64,000 nucleotides of DNA from Tubulanus polymorphus (Eukaryota > Nemertea > Palaeonemertea > Tubulaniformes > Tubulanidae), in NCBI RefSeq assembly GCF_964204645.1, contig NC_134029.1:16572450-16636449 (forward strand), given 5' to 3'. The notes under the pieces were generated by a model. It saw only the letters and a list, made by a program, of their open reading frames with translations. It searched no databases and was not told where the DNA came from. The position numbers were made by a program, and so were the translations under genes. Below, in pieces: positions 10,201-22,200 of this stretch (the first letter of the stretch is position 1; each line of letters starts with the position of its first letter).

Positions 10201-13200
10201 TCCAACCGATCTAAGTCCAGATCTTCATTGGTGGGCGACAACTACGAATCTTCGGCGCTGGGTGTCACTAGCCCCGTTAGAGGCTCCAGTTCGTGTATTC
10301 ACGGATCCCAGTCACCAAGGGTGGGGGGCACATCTGGAGAACCGAGTCAAAGCCGGGAGGTGGTCTCGCTACGAGGCCACCAACCACATAAATTTCCTGG
10401 AAATGCTGGCCGTGTGGAAGGCCCTGAAGTTCTTTCACAGGAGAGTGGAGGGCCACCACGTTTGGGGCTTACCTTCAGAATCAAGGGGGCACTCACTCAG
10501 AAATCCTCACGGATCTGTCAGCCAAAATTCTTCTTTGGTGCCAGACAAAGGGCGTTTCCCTGACTGTGGCGCATTTAGCAGGGAAAAGGAACGTGATGGC
10601 CGATGCACTTTCTCGTCGAGGTCAGGCTATTGCGACAGAATGGGTTCTCCAACAAGAAGTAGCCAATCGGGTTCGAGACATGTTTGGCAATCCGCTGCTG
10701 GATCTGTTTGCCACCCGGTTCAATCGGAGGTGTCCTCTGTTTGTTTCCCCGTTTCCAGATGCGGAAGCATGGGGGGGTCGATGCCTTCTCTCTGGACTGG
10801 TGGGGGATGCATGCGTATGCGTATGCCTGAAGGGTGATATTTCTCGGGACACAGTGGCCCGATGGGTCTCTTCACTGATCAAGGACATTTTATTGAAGGA
10901 GAATCTTTCCTTGGAGGGAGTTGTTTCTCATCAAGTGAGGTCTATGGCTACTTCCTGCGCAGCCTTTTCAGGTGCTCCGTTGGAAGAAGTCTGTAGGTCC
11001 ACCTTTCGGAATTCTCCATCGACATTCACGTCATTTTATTTACAGGACGTTTCAGGCCAGTTAAGCTCATTAGCGTCACTCGGTCCTGTTGTTATGGCTC
11101 ACGGTGTCTGTTCTTTCGGATCGGACTCTTTAGCGTAGAATTTTTATGTTTGCATTATCAGGATCACAAGGGGTGTATCCATGTACATAGTTTGAGCTCA
11201 TATTCGCAAGTATTAATTTTGCAAAATTTGGGGGGGCTTGAGCTGGACGGACTCACTGTGGCCAACCGGTCTTCCCTGTGCTACAGTACTCCATTCCATG
11301 GTTGGGTAAGTGATCTCTTTTTTCCCTCTTACCTTGCGTTTGAGTGGTGGTTTTTCTATCTACCTTTCCCACCATTGGCGATCAATCCAAAGTTAGAAAA
11401 TATTGGCAAAAACCATAGGAAAGGGTAAGTACTACTCGGAAATACAAATTTTAGTTCCAAAAATTGTAATTTTTAAAAATTCATGTTGAAAAAAATTGTT
11501 GGGGGTTTATTTACTTATCAGGGATTATGTATACTGGGTCAATAAGTTAGCGAACCAGCAGCCTGAATTTTTCAAGTTTCCCATTTGAATGCCTAAATTG
11601 TGCAGTTTGGAGACAACTTATATTACAATTACTTTTCAAAGGCACTAAAATATTTTGCTAAAATGAGATTAACGAATTTGAATGAATGAATGCTTTCCGA
11701 GCTTTATTGACAAAATTGAATTATATAAATCGATATAAGAACATAGAACTATTTAATTCACCTAGGCCTACCAATCTTCGACAGAAAAATGCTTCAAGCA
11801 AATTGCCAACGATTGCTATCTAGGCAAGGGCGATAGAAATTACCAGACTTACTTCAACTCTTTGACTATTAGCCCTAAATACTGGGACGGATTCTAAACA
11901 CATCTATTTATGAATATAAAATCCATCATCCCGTCATTTTCTGAGGGACACCATGCTTTATTTTCAATCCAGTGAGAACACTGTATCAACTGGTATCGTT
12001 CAATTCAAAACCTTGAAGAATTCCAATATCAATATATGATATATCATTTGAAATTCATCAATAAGCAATTAGTATATTGCATCAAGTGAAATTTTGAACA
12101 TTGTTATAATTCAGGGGTAGGGTCCAGTCAAGAAGACTTAAGCTTTGATACATTAATCTAGATTAGTCTGATTATCGGACCATAAGTTAGGCATAGTTGA
12201 GAACAAAACTTGGGTTGATCATAATGAGAACTGAACTTTGAAATACAAGCTTCATTATTTTTGGTTTATCTATGCCATTGCTTTTGAGTTAGATTTTATG
12301 CTGCCTCACTATTATTAATTGAAATATAAGTCATTTTATGAATGAAAATATTCTTGAAAATTGTTGGCTTTCTTAAATCCGTTGAAAAAAACATGTGTGT
12401 GAATATGCCATTACAATAATACAATATTTATTTGCAACACCAAACAGGCGAACCTATACTGTGTAGGATATAAAAAACTTCATTTAGCAGTTTCATGTGG
12501 CCCACTATTTTCTTTTCTTTTTGAGTTATATTTTGAACTTAATTGCTCAACTGTCTATTTCATAAGGCAGTTTTTAATCACTTGGCCCATGGGCAATTAA
12601 ACATTCCTTGGAGTCCCATAATTATGCTTTCACTACTGTTATTTAATCTAGGTGAAGAAGCCTCTGAACACTTGTTGAATTTGAGTCCGTATGAAACAAA
12701 AACATTATTACATCATATTCTCAGTGGAAAGGAGTTCGGCATCCAGTCAGGTTTGTCTCTCTTAATTAGATATTATACATTTTTTCGAATTTGAATAAAA
12801 GAAATAAAATGCTAGGATCTAGTTTTAAGATTGAGGGTTTTAATGACGATTGAGGCTTGTTGGGCTGTGAAGTTCGTGTATATGTGGTATATTTTATGTG
12901 AACACAGTGAAATGTAGAATAACTGGACAGAGAAGACTTTCAATACAATCAGAAATAGAAACTCAAATCAGTGACAGATCGTATAAAACTTTCCGGAATT
13001 CTGTTGTCAAGGTTTGATTCATTATATCATTCTTCTCTTACAAAATCACTTCATTGTGCATCAGCTGGTTCCATGTGCTGATATGTGTGGACAGTTGCAA
13101 TATACAGTACCAGGTACATTTGATTGTCTGAAGATGCAATAGGCTACATGCTTGTACATTGGACAAACGAAAAAAATGCCACCGGACGAAACGCCACCGG

Positions 13201-16200
13201 AAAAAATGCCACCAAATTTTGCAACAGGAAAAATGCCACTTTTTGTATAGTGGAAAAAAATGTCGCCAGGAAAAAATACAGTCATCTACATACATAGATA
13301 ACATAGATAAGTTGACTGCATTAATCATCAGTTACTTGTACATTCTACGTCACATGCAAGTACACACGTGGATACAGTGATGCATGAAGTGATGTTGAAC
13401 CAAAATTTGAAATGAAATCATTTGATCACAAACAGGTTGCATGCACCCTTACTCCTCTCCTTTTGAAATTGAACCAGATGAAAATATATTAAATCAAACT
13501 TTCGAAAACTTTATTACGCAATAAGATAATCAAATCGGAATCCCAAGTTTGTTTGTGAATCAAATGGTTTAGTGTAATGTTTTCAGAGAAACTAAATATT
13601 CACCTCAGGAATTTAGTTCCATCTGAAACATGCTGATTGCTGTCACTTACACTAGGTGGCAGTAGTGTATGAATAATTCTAATGTATACATCTATTTCTC
13701 TCTGGTTCGGTTCAGTTTCCAATCGATCGCAGGTTGGAGAACTAATTACTGATTATGATAGAAATACAAAGAAACGTCGGGTGTCGGTGAGTGCAACCCC
13801 ATTGCTCTGTTAATCTATCTAACCTTTTTCTCTATGTCTTACTCAACCTGACTGTCTAACATTATAGATATTTTTGATATAGTACTTAGTTTTGTCGAGC
13901 TTTATTTCTGCATGAATCACAATGATTTCTAAGGAGATTTAACTGATATGATTGGTGTCACAATTCAAATTAGCTTTCAGCGTACTAGCTTCCTATGGTT
14001 AGAGTTTTGAATTAAGTCAGTGTCATCATGTTAACAGAGTTGCCACTACAGCCAATGAAAAACACTGAATTTTTTTTAACCCATTAGCACTCTGGAGTTT
14101 CACTATGTGGTGTCAATTAATTCCTTAGAAAATTCAAGGAAAAATCCAAGTTTATCACGGTATCTAATAGCTCATTTGCTGTTTATTTTCATGCGTTACA
14201 AGTTCGTGTTATTTTGTTGTTAATAGTCAAGTCTTACATATGATATAAGATTTGATAAGGTCGGCTACCAAACTCGTGTCCTTTTGGCCCCCTCCCCTCG
14301 AATTTCATCCAAACATACTTGGATTTGAAGTTAGCGCTCAGATCTGTCATATTCTTACTCCAGATACTTGAGAATTTCAAATATGAAGATGCTGATTTCT
14401 GTATGGTATTTTGGAAGACTTGGGTGTCTAGTTTATCATACGCTATCGGTTTCGAATCCTTCTATAACCGTTTTTGTGTAGCATAAGAAAAATGGGCGGA
14501 TACGGGCGGTTTGACTGAGTGCTAATGGGTTAAACAACAAAGTGAAGCCACAACAGGGGTTTGGGGAAAATCTTCTAATTTGAAGCCCTATCAGAGCATC
14601 TGAGGCTATGAAATAGCTATGCTGAATCATGCTGAAATTCACACATGAAAAACTGTGAACATGTAAAATCAATAAACTATATACATGTACCTTGGAGTAA
14701 TCATTGCATGTACTTGTCTACAGTAGTGTAAGGAAAACTGGATAAGCGGCTCATTTTAACTATGAAGGTGGTCTATTTTTAGAAGCTGATGACTGATGCA
14801 CGGGAAACAATGAATGATGATGGCGTATTTTGATGACGGCGCTGAAAAATCAATATATCCTGAAAATCCAGACTCCCAAATAAGCAATTTAAAAATATCT
14901 GAAATTCCGGAGAAGTGGCAACTCTGTGTTTAACATGATATGAACATTTGAAACATGAAATTTTATGCATGTTTTTTATGCAGCATGATTGTTGTATTGT
15001 TACACTTTAACTCATCTACTTTATTTAGGGAAAATCTGAACTCAATGAATTCAAACAATCTACTCTAAACACGGAATTTAATATCTCTCCAAGTTATACT
15101 TCAAGAGTATGTATACAATGTATGGAAAATTATAACTAAACTTAAAGGGGTCATGAAGAGGTTTTTGAGATATGGCTGAAAGTATTTTTATCATCAATTA
15201 TAACCTATTAATTGATTTAGTGGTCAAGAAATTAATTTTTGATTCTTCAATTAGTGTTAAAACAAGACTTGATCGGCCGTGCTGATTCCTTCCCAATCCG
15301 GATGTGTGACATCATTCTGAGAACCCAAACGAAAACAACATGGTGTAGTATATAGAAACGGGTGATACTAACAGTGATTAAAGTGCAAAATAGTGACTCA
15401 AATACATCGGGGGTCGGTTGCATAGTCATGGCTTAGACTTAAGACCTGTCGAAGGCCAACTTAGTTCTATAGCCAATCTAACAACTTAAGACCAGTCTTA
15501 TGATTTAAGACCACTTTTGGACTTAAACACGACTGTGCAACCGGGCCCAGATTCCAATACAACATCTGAAGTTTAGAAAGCCAACAGTTGTTATTAATAG
15601 ACAGTCGAAATTATTCCATTTAATTTGGACCTGATGCCTCAGAACGAAAGAATTTGTGACTATATAGTACAGCATATTTCTACGTCGTGGAGCAGTGAGC
15701 ATTCATCATCATTTAAGTCATTCCTTCTTTGTAAAAACCATGCGGAGGGGATGACTGATATAGACATCGCAGATATTTCTGTGGGTAGAGATATTTTCAT
15801 CCAGTACTGGACCTTAAAAGCGTCCTCACACCGTAAACTTGCTCGTGAATCCCAGCCCAGCCTGCGCCATCCCAGCCGTGTAATAGTAATGTGTGCTGCA
15901 TACATACAGTCAGTATGTTGTACACACTACAGCAATGTGGGTCACTGGGGAAAGCCAGGACTATATGCAGTGCTGGCGTGTATCTTTACTAGGTATTGAA
16001 TTCGCAAAAATAGCGTCACTTGGCAGAATAAAAGGCTTTCAGCTAATAAAAACATAAGTTTTGTGTATCCAAGTTTATGTGTGCCATAATATTTGTGAGA
16101 ATCCTTCTCTAAAATTAGTGTGATACACATAGGCTGGGTGTTTTCACTCATACGGTCCATCATCCTAGGGGCAAACTTTTGGTTTTGGCCACTAAAATTT

Positions 16201-19200
16201 GTCGCTGCCTTTGTGGGAACAGTTCATAGCTACACACAGCCAAGGCATTTCTAAAGACTGTAAAATTAGCGCGATATTAAACAAAAGCATTGTATTATAA
16301 CGCTTCTGAGTGTGCTGCGGGCGATGTGTTCTCAGAATGACGTCATCAACATCACTGCGCAAACGCGAGCGTCCTGTTTTCTGGAGTTTGGATAAAGATA
16401 TTTAAAACATTTTTCACGAGTCTACTAAAGATGCATACGGTGCATGTTACATACAAAAAAAAATTAGATTTAACAATTTTTTCAAAACCTCTTCATGACC
16501 CCTTTAAATTACTGGTATTGATAAAATTAAGAATTCAATTTTTAACTCTTTATTGAGCACATGTACATTGTGACCTTTGGTTACCATGTCGACTTTAACT
16601 GGCTGAACGGTTCTTTAACATGTTCGCTGCCACCTAGTGGTTAAGGTTCGGTCGCCATAGCCGATGCTACTTTTGACCTTGTGCAATTATATGCTGCCAG
16701 CACAATTTTCATGAAAAAATTTCAAGTGTGCCCCAAACTTGAGTTACCCCCCCCCCCCCCATAAATAGTAGTTTGTCACTCCATACTGCCAGACGATTCT
16801 CAGAGGGGGAGGCCTAGACCATGCCGCTCAAGCGGTACTCGGGAGTTTTTCAGCAATTTTTTTTCGGAGAGCGCCAATGCATAGAACTCCTGCACTGCTG
16901 ATTGTAAGCGGTATTGGCAGGTGAAATGCCCACAAATCGCTTCTGAGGGCGTTAAATTTTCCAAATTTTCTGAGGGAGGACCCAGACCCCCTTATTGTGC
17001 CTGGATACAGGGCTGAGCAGCAGTCAGGAACTGAGGCTAGATCTGCCCATGATTCTTAGTTGGTTTCTTGCCTCTGCCAGTTCATTCATAACGCTATGAA
17101 ATGACATTGAACCGATGACGATGTAACTCATCATGGGAAACTGCGGTACACCACCATAATGATTTATTTCGTCATTGGCAGTGAACATGTTAAGTTGTAT
17201 ATAGCTAAATTAAGAATTTTGAATTTCAAAGACTAGATTACATGAAAAAGTTAACTGACGACTGGTTATGCCTATTTCTGTACTTAGCTGAAGGGTGTTA
17301 GTTGGTTGCGTCCATGGACATACAGTTAGCCAGCGTGCTCCCTAAATTCCTGAATACTAGATATTTGTATCAGACTAGCAGAATTACAGTCAACCTCGGT
17401 TGATTTTTCCTCAGTTAAATGTTAGTTGATATTGTAATTCGTTTGACTGTTAGCAAAGATTTTTTTTATTCCACTGTGAAATGCAAGTTTAACTCTTCCA
17501 GTGCCCAGTCGACTTTCGTCGATAGATTATATCAGGTCGTACAGTGCCCTGTCGACGAAAGTCAACATTTCTTATAGCAGTTTTATTTTTGGCCTGCGTT
17601 AGCGAGCCTATGTCAACGGCTGGCCGATCGATAGTCATTCATATGCTTGGTACACCACGCTCAAAGCTGCTTTTAGCTCACTCAAACGCAATTTTAGTAG
17701 CCTGTTACTTCACTACTAATGGGATAATTGAATGGATGAAGCAAAAATATATTTCATAAATTGTTTTTCTTTATGGTGGGCAAAGTTGAAAGCCGTGGGT
17801 TTCATATTCTTTGAGAAATTAACCAAAAAATGTCAAAAATTCGATTTATATCAGCACGTTTTTTATGCAGGATCTTTAACTGTTCAAAATAATACATGTA
17901 AAAATTCAATGCTATTTGCGTCGGAAGAACTTTTATATCGCCAAGATCCGATGCTTTGTTTGGTAGTAATGGGCTTTCAAAGACGAAACCCCCCAAATTC
18001 TCGGTTATATATAATTTTTGTTGACCCGGTTTGAACTCATCATGACGTCATAGCATTCTTTGAATATGTAAATTAGGTGGATCAGCAGGTGCGCGTTATT
18101 TCGCTAAACAAAATGGCGGCACAATTTGAAGAGGTTCATATTCATCATTTCTAGCGCGACTGCTGATACTCAAGGCGTATGATATTACGATTTATTGTGT
18201 GCGATGTGTTTAATGATTCATCTAGTTTTGAAATTCTGTGCATAAGGTAACGTTGCATCAAGATATCTGACGAAATTCTGGTTTCAAATAGCGGATATTT
18301 ACTTCCATGTTCGCCACACGGCTAATTCACTGATGATACTGATCAGCTGTTAGCATCAAAGTTTTTAAGATGAGTCTGATATTTACACGACTGAAATAAT
18401 TGTTTTATCATCATTAATTGAAGTCATTTTATTGACGTTCGCATTAACGATCCATTTTGGAGCCTGATTATTTGTATTAGTTCGTTAATCGCGGCATAGT
18501 GATGAGCGTTCGCGTTGAAAACAGTCGTGTACAGTCGCATATACGATATCGCCTTACTCTCGTGTTCACTGCGTGCATGTATCAGTCAACGCGCGTTACG
18601 GTGTATGGCGCGTGACAACAATTTGTTTTGAGTGAAGATGTAAGTGCATGCCTACTAAATGCAATCCTATCGTATAATTATTTAAAAACATGGCAGTCGA
18701 TAAACTTTATTTTGTCAGTAACCGGCACTGGTCTAAAATTTGCATAAACTTGGTCACTCATAGTTTCAGTGGTTTTATATGTCATTCCAGGGATGTATTG
18801 AAATAAACATTAATTTGTTGAGGCAAAAATTCCCATAATCAATTTTTCGAAGATTTCATTCTCGTTAAAAAGTCACTGACCAAAATAAAGTCCTTTTTGA
18901 TATATATTTTCTTTTTTAATTTTCAATGAAATGATTTTTTGCGTAACCCTAGTAGCCTAAATGACAAATTTTTTACTTCACACCAGTTTAGTGAGCCACT
19001 GGACGATTGGTCCTTTATTAGTTTTTCATATAGAATTCAACAGAAAAACCTGCCGCTAGATGGCTTGATTAAATGGCAGCACCCATTAGTTTGTTTTTAT
19101 GCTGCGTTCTTGTGGTGTTGCAATTCAAAATATTTGAGTTTATTGTATTTGAAAGTAGCGGGTACCTACGTGGGTCCGGAGGTCACGTGATCTAATTATA

Positions 19201-22200
19201 AGCTCATTTTCTAATTATGATTACCCATATGATTTATATTGCTGACAGTAGACATAAGATATTCCATTGTCAGCTGTTAGCTGAGGCTAGATACCCGATT
19301 TGTTCATTCTCATACCTGAAGTTTAGGGAGTATCAAATAAATAGGTTACCAACTATAATTTATGCAAATTAGCTCATTTCCATAAAATATGCGTCACTTT
19401 TAGTAAGAAAAATTATTACTAAAATTTCCTAAGGGTCATACCCTAAAAACTTTTCAATTACTGTACCATAAAGCTCTATCGCTTAAATTTCTCACTCTAT
19501 AGAGCTCCAAAGTTACTACTGATTTTCCTACGTTTTAGTTAACAATGATGGGCACTCTGAGGGTTTTTCATAAATTACACATGGGCACTGAAGGAGTTGA
19601 TATCACGGTCGTTACCAGTTTTTGGATTTAAAGTCTTTGTATCGATGTTCAGATGTGAATGATGTAACATTACTGTGAGGAAATTTTTACATCATGAGTC
19701 GTCACCATGAAATTGCTGTGTATCATTTAACATGCAAAATAGCATCTAATGAAACAGCATCTTAGGTTGACACTATTCCAGGGAATCCACCACTTGTTTC
19801 ATGGTGCGGTTGATAGATGGCAGCACTGATCTACAATTACTGTATGGTGTTTCAGACTATGATTTAGGACCTATCATCATTTATACAGATTACATGTATA
19901 TCGTTAATTCGTATGATTACGGGTTATCGTTATCTGTACATCACTTATTCCGACAGTTCCCCAGTGATACAGATTAACTTAGGTTGACTGTATTTAACTA
20001 AAGCTAGCCTTTAACTTCTAGATCTTTTCCGTCTAATAGTAATTGGTTATTACGTACAGGAACTAGTGAATATTAAATAGATATGAAGCTTTTTCACGCG
20101 CTCTTATTATTGATTTTTTTTTGTGGCAGCACCGGCGTCAGTCTGTATCATCAGATGGATCTGAAACTGAGGCTGATCTCCCATTCATTGATGATCGTAC
20201 TGGGCAGTGGTTACGGCGACGACGTCTGGATGGCGCTTTAAACCGTGTACCAGTTGGATTTTACCCTCGCGTCTGGCATGCTTTAGAACGAGTAAGTTTT
20301 ATTTGTCAAGTTTTTGATCTATTGTTTTGAAATAACTGTTCATTACGGAGATACTTTTATTTTCAGTGTCATGGTTTATCAGTGGCCGGGCATATAATTC
20401 AACAGGGCATGACTAGGGAAATGACACAGGGTGAATTGAAATTTGCCCTCCAGGTGGAACTAGTGTTGAATCACATACCTCAACCAGAATATCGCCAGTT
20501 GAATGTAGAGGCTATGATGGTTTTAGGTTTATTATTAGAGAATGATGGAGGTGTTTTATCACTGAATTATGTGGTACCAATTGATAAATTAGTTTCAGAA
20601 GCTAATCTTCTTTTCCTCAAAGAACAGGTTCGTATTTTACATTAATTCTATTGATTTTAGATATGATCAATTGAATGTGAAGATTCATCAGAATTGTTAA
20701 ACATTTTAGCCCACTTGCGCTCACCTTTAGTCCGTTATGGAATCATGTTTTTAGCCCACTTGGGACTTTAGTCCCAGCAGGCTATTGCGTTCACTTTTCA
20801 TCCGTCCGTTCGTAAGTCGTAGCGTCCGTCCATCCGTAGATGGAATCCAGTTAATTTGGGAAGTTTTGAAGACGCTTCGAGGTAATGCCTTGATATTTGG
20901 TTTATACATGTATCTACCCTAGACACTTCTTCAGCCCAAAAACTGGCCCTGTCAGAATAAGATGGCCGACTGGCAGCCATTGTTGTTCGTCAAAATCAGC
21001 ACTTCTTACACTTTTTGAGGGAAATTTTGAAGACGCTTAAATCAATTACCTTGATCTTTCGTATATATTTCAATCTCCGAAGGGCCCATCACCATAAGAA
21101 AAATTGGGTCAATCGGACTCAAGATGGCCGTCCTATGACCTTTTTAGTATCCAAAAATGTCAATTTTGGCCCAAATTCTGAGTCCTGTAGCTTCCTACTG
21201 GTTCGACATTTCTCATTGCAATTTGTGAAGGGTATTCTTTGGAAAGGGATGTTTTATACCTGAGCCAGGTATTTTTGATCGGCCAATTATGACACAATTG
21301 GCGGTCAACTTGGTATCATCAGTACCCATTCGTAGTTGGGAAAAAGTTTTTCCACATTATATTGATACCTAAGCATATTTTGTTACCACAATCAATTGCA
21401 AAGTTGTAGCTCATCACATTGTCTATGAATGTGATGAGTTTTAAGGACATTAGTTATTCTATATGGTCACCAGGGGGCATTGAATAGTAGAATTGCTTAG
21501 TATTTTCATATTAAATTGGTAACAAGGCATATTTTGTTATCACAATCAATTACAAAATCGTAGCTGCTGACATGTTCTATGATTGTAGTGAGTTTCAAGG
21601 GTCATTGGTTTTTGTTTTCAAAATGCTGTCACATGTTATTATTGCCTTGATAGGCCTATTTTGTTAAATACATCTATCTATCCTAGACACAATCCTATGT
21701 GCAGCTCAAAAGATGGCTCATTTAGATTCAAGAAGTTTTCGAGGAAGATTTCGATGTTCTAGTTGAGGGATTTTAGCACGGCAGCTGTGGCACTTTACTG
21801 CCATTCAAATAAAAGATAGGCCACATGCTTAATAAAATTCCGCCATGTAAAGAAATTGATCAGGGGTTTATTGCATTGGCTTTATTCACCCTAATCAATA
21901 CGCAATTTATCTACAGTTGACTCATTGCTTTAATCGGAGCCAATTAACTTGTGTTTTTACATATTAATCTATATAAAAATCACCGGCCTTGAATTGCTCT
22001 TGACATTTCTATGATTGTGGTGAGTTTCAAGGCCATAGGTTTCTGCATGTGTTCACCAGGGAGCGTTCAATAGTGGAATAACATGCTACATGTATTTTCA
22101 TGAATATTGGTACCTATGCATACTTTTTGATTGCAATCAATTGAAAAGTTATAGCCCACGACATATTCAATATTGAACAGAGTTTCAAGGTCATGGGTTA

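Larger units (their letters stand above)
8847..11138 (+). mobile_element. decayed DIRS-like tyrosine-recombinase retrotransposon
   Basis: The order gag-like ORF, reverse transcriptase/RNase H, and the end of a tyrosine recombinase is that of DIRS elements, which lack a DDE integrase. It sits in the PHKA intron 8439-12651 in the same orientation as the gene. Its local GC content is clearly higher than that of the flanking intron. Frames are broken and parts are missing, so it cannot move on its own. Exact ends are not set; related sequence probably extends to about 8480 on the left and 11430 on the right. Confidence 0.85.

Noticed and set aside
9088-10563. 491-codon open frame on the + strand
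   Set aside because: It is an off-frame reading of the GC-rich DIRS gag and RT region; the RT motifs are in the frame starting at 9521.
15625-15999. 124-codon frame inside TTAA element 2
   Set aside because: No transposase motif, zinc finger or similarity that I recognise; too short to call a gene.
16745-16762. poly-C run as a regulatory site
   Set aside because: Simple homopolymer runs occur several times here (27.7, 51.6 and 52.1 kb) and carry no further signal.
17732-18034. 100-codon frame inside TTAA element 4
   Set aside because: The reversed copy near 33.2 kb does not keep it open, so it is probably chance.
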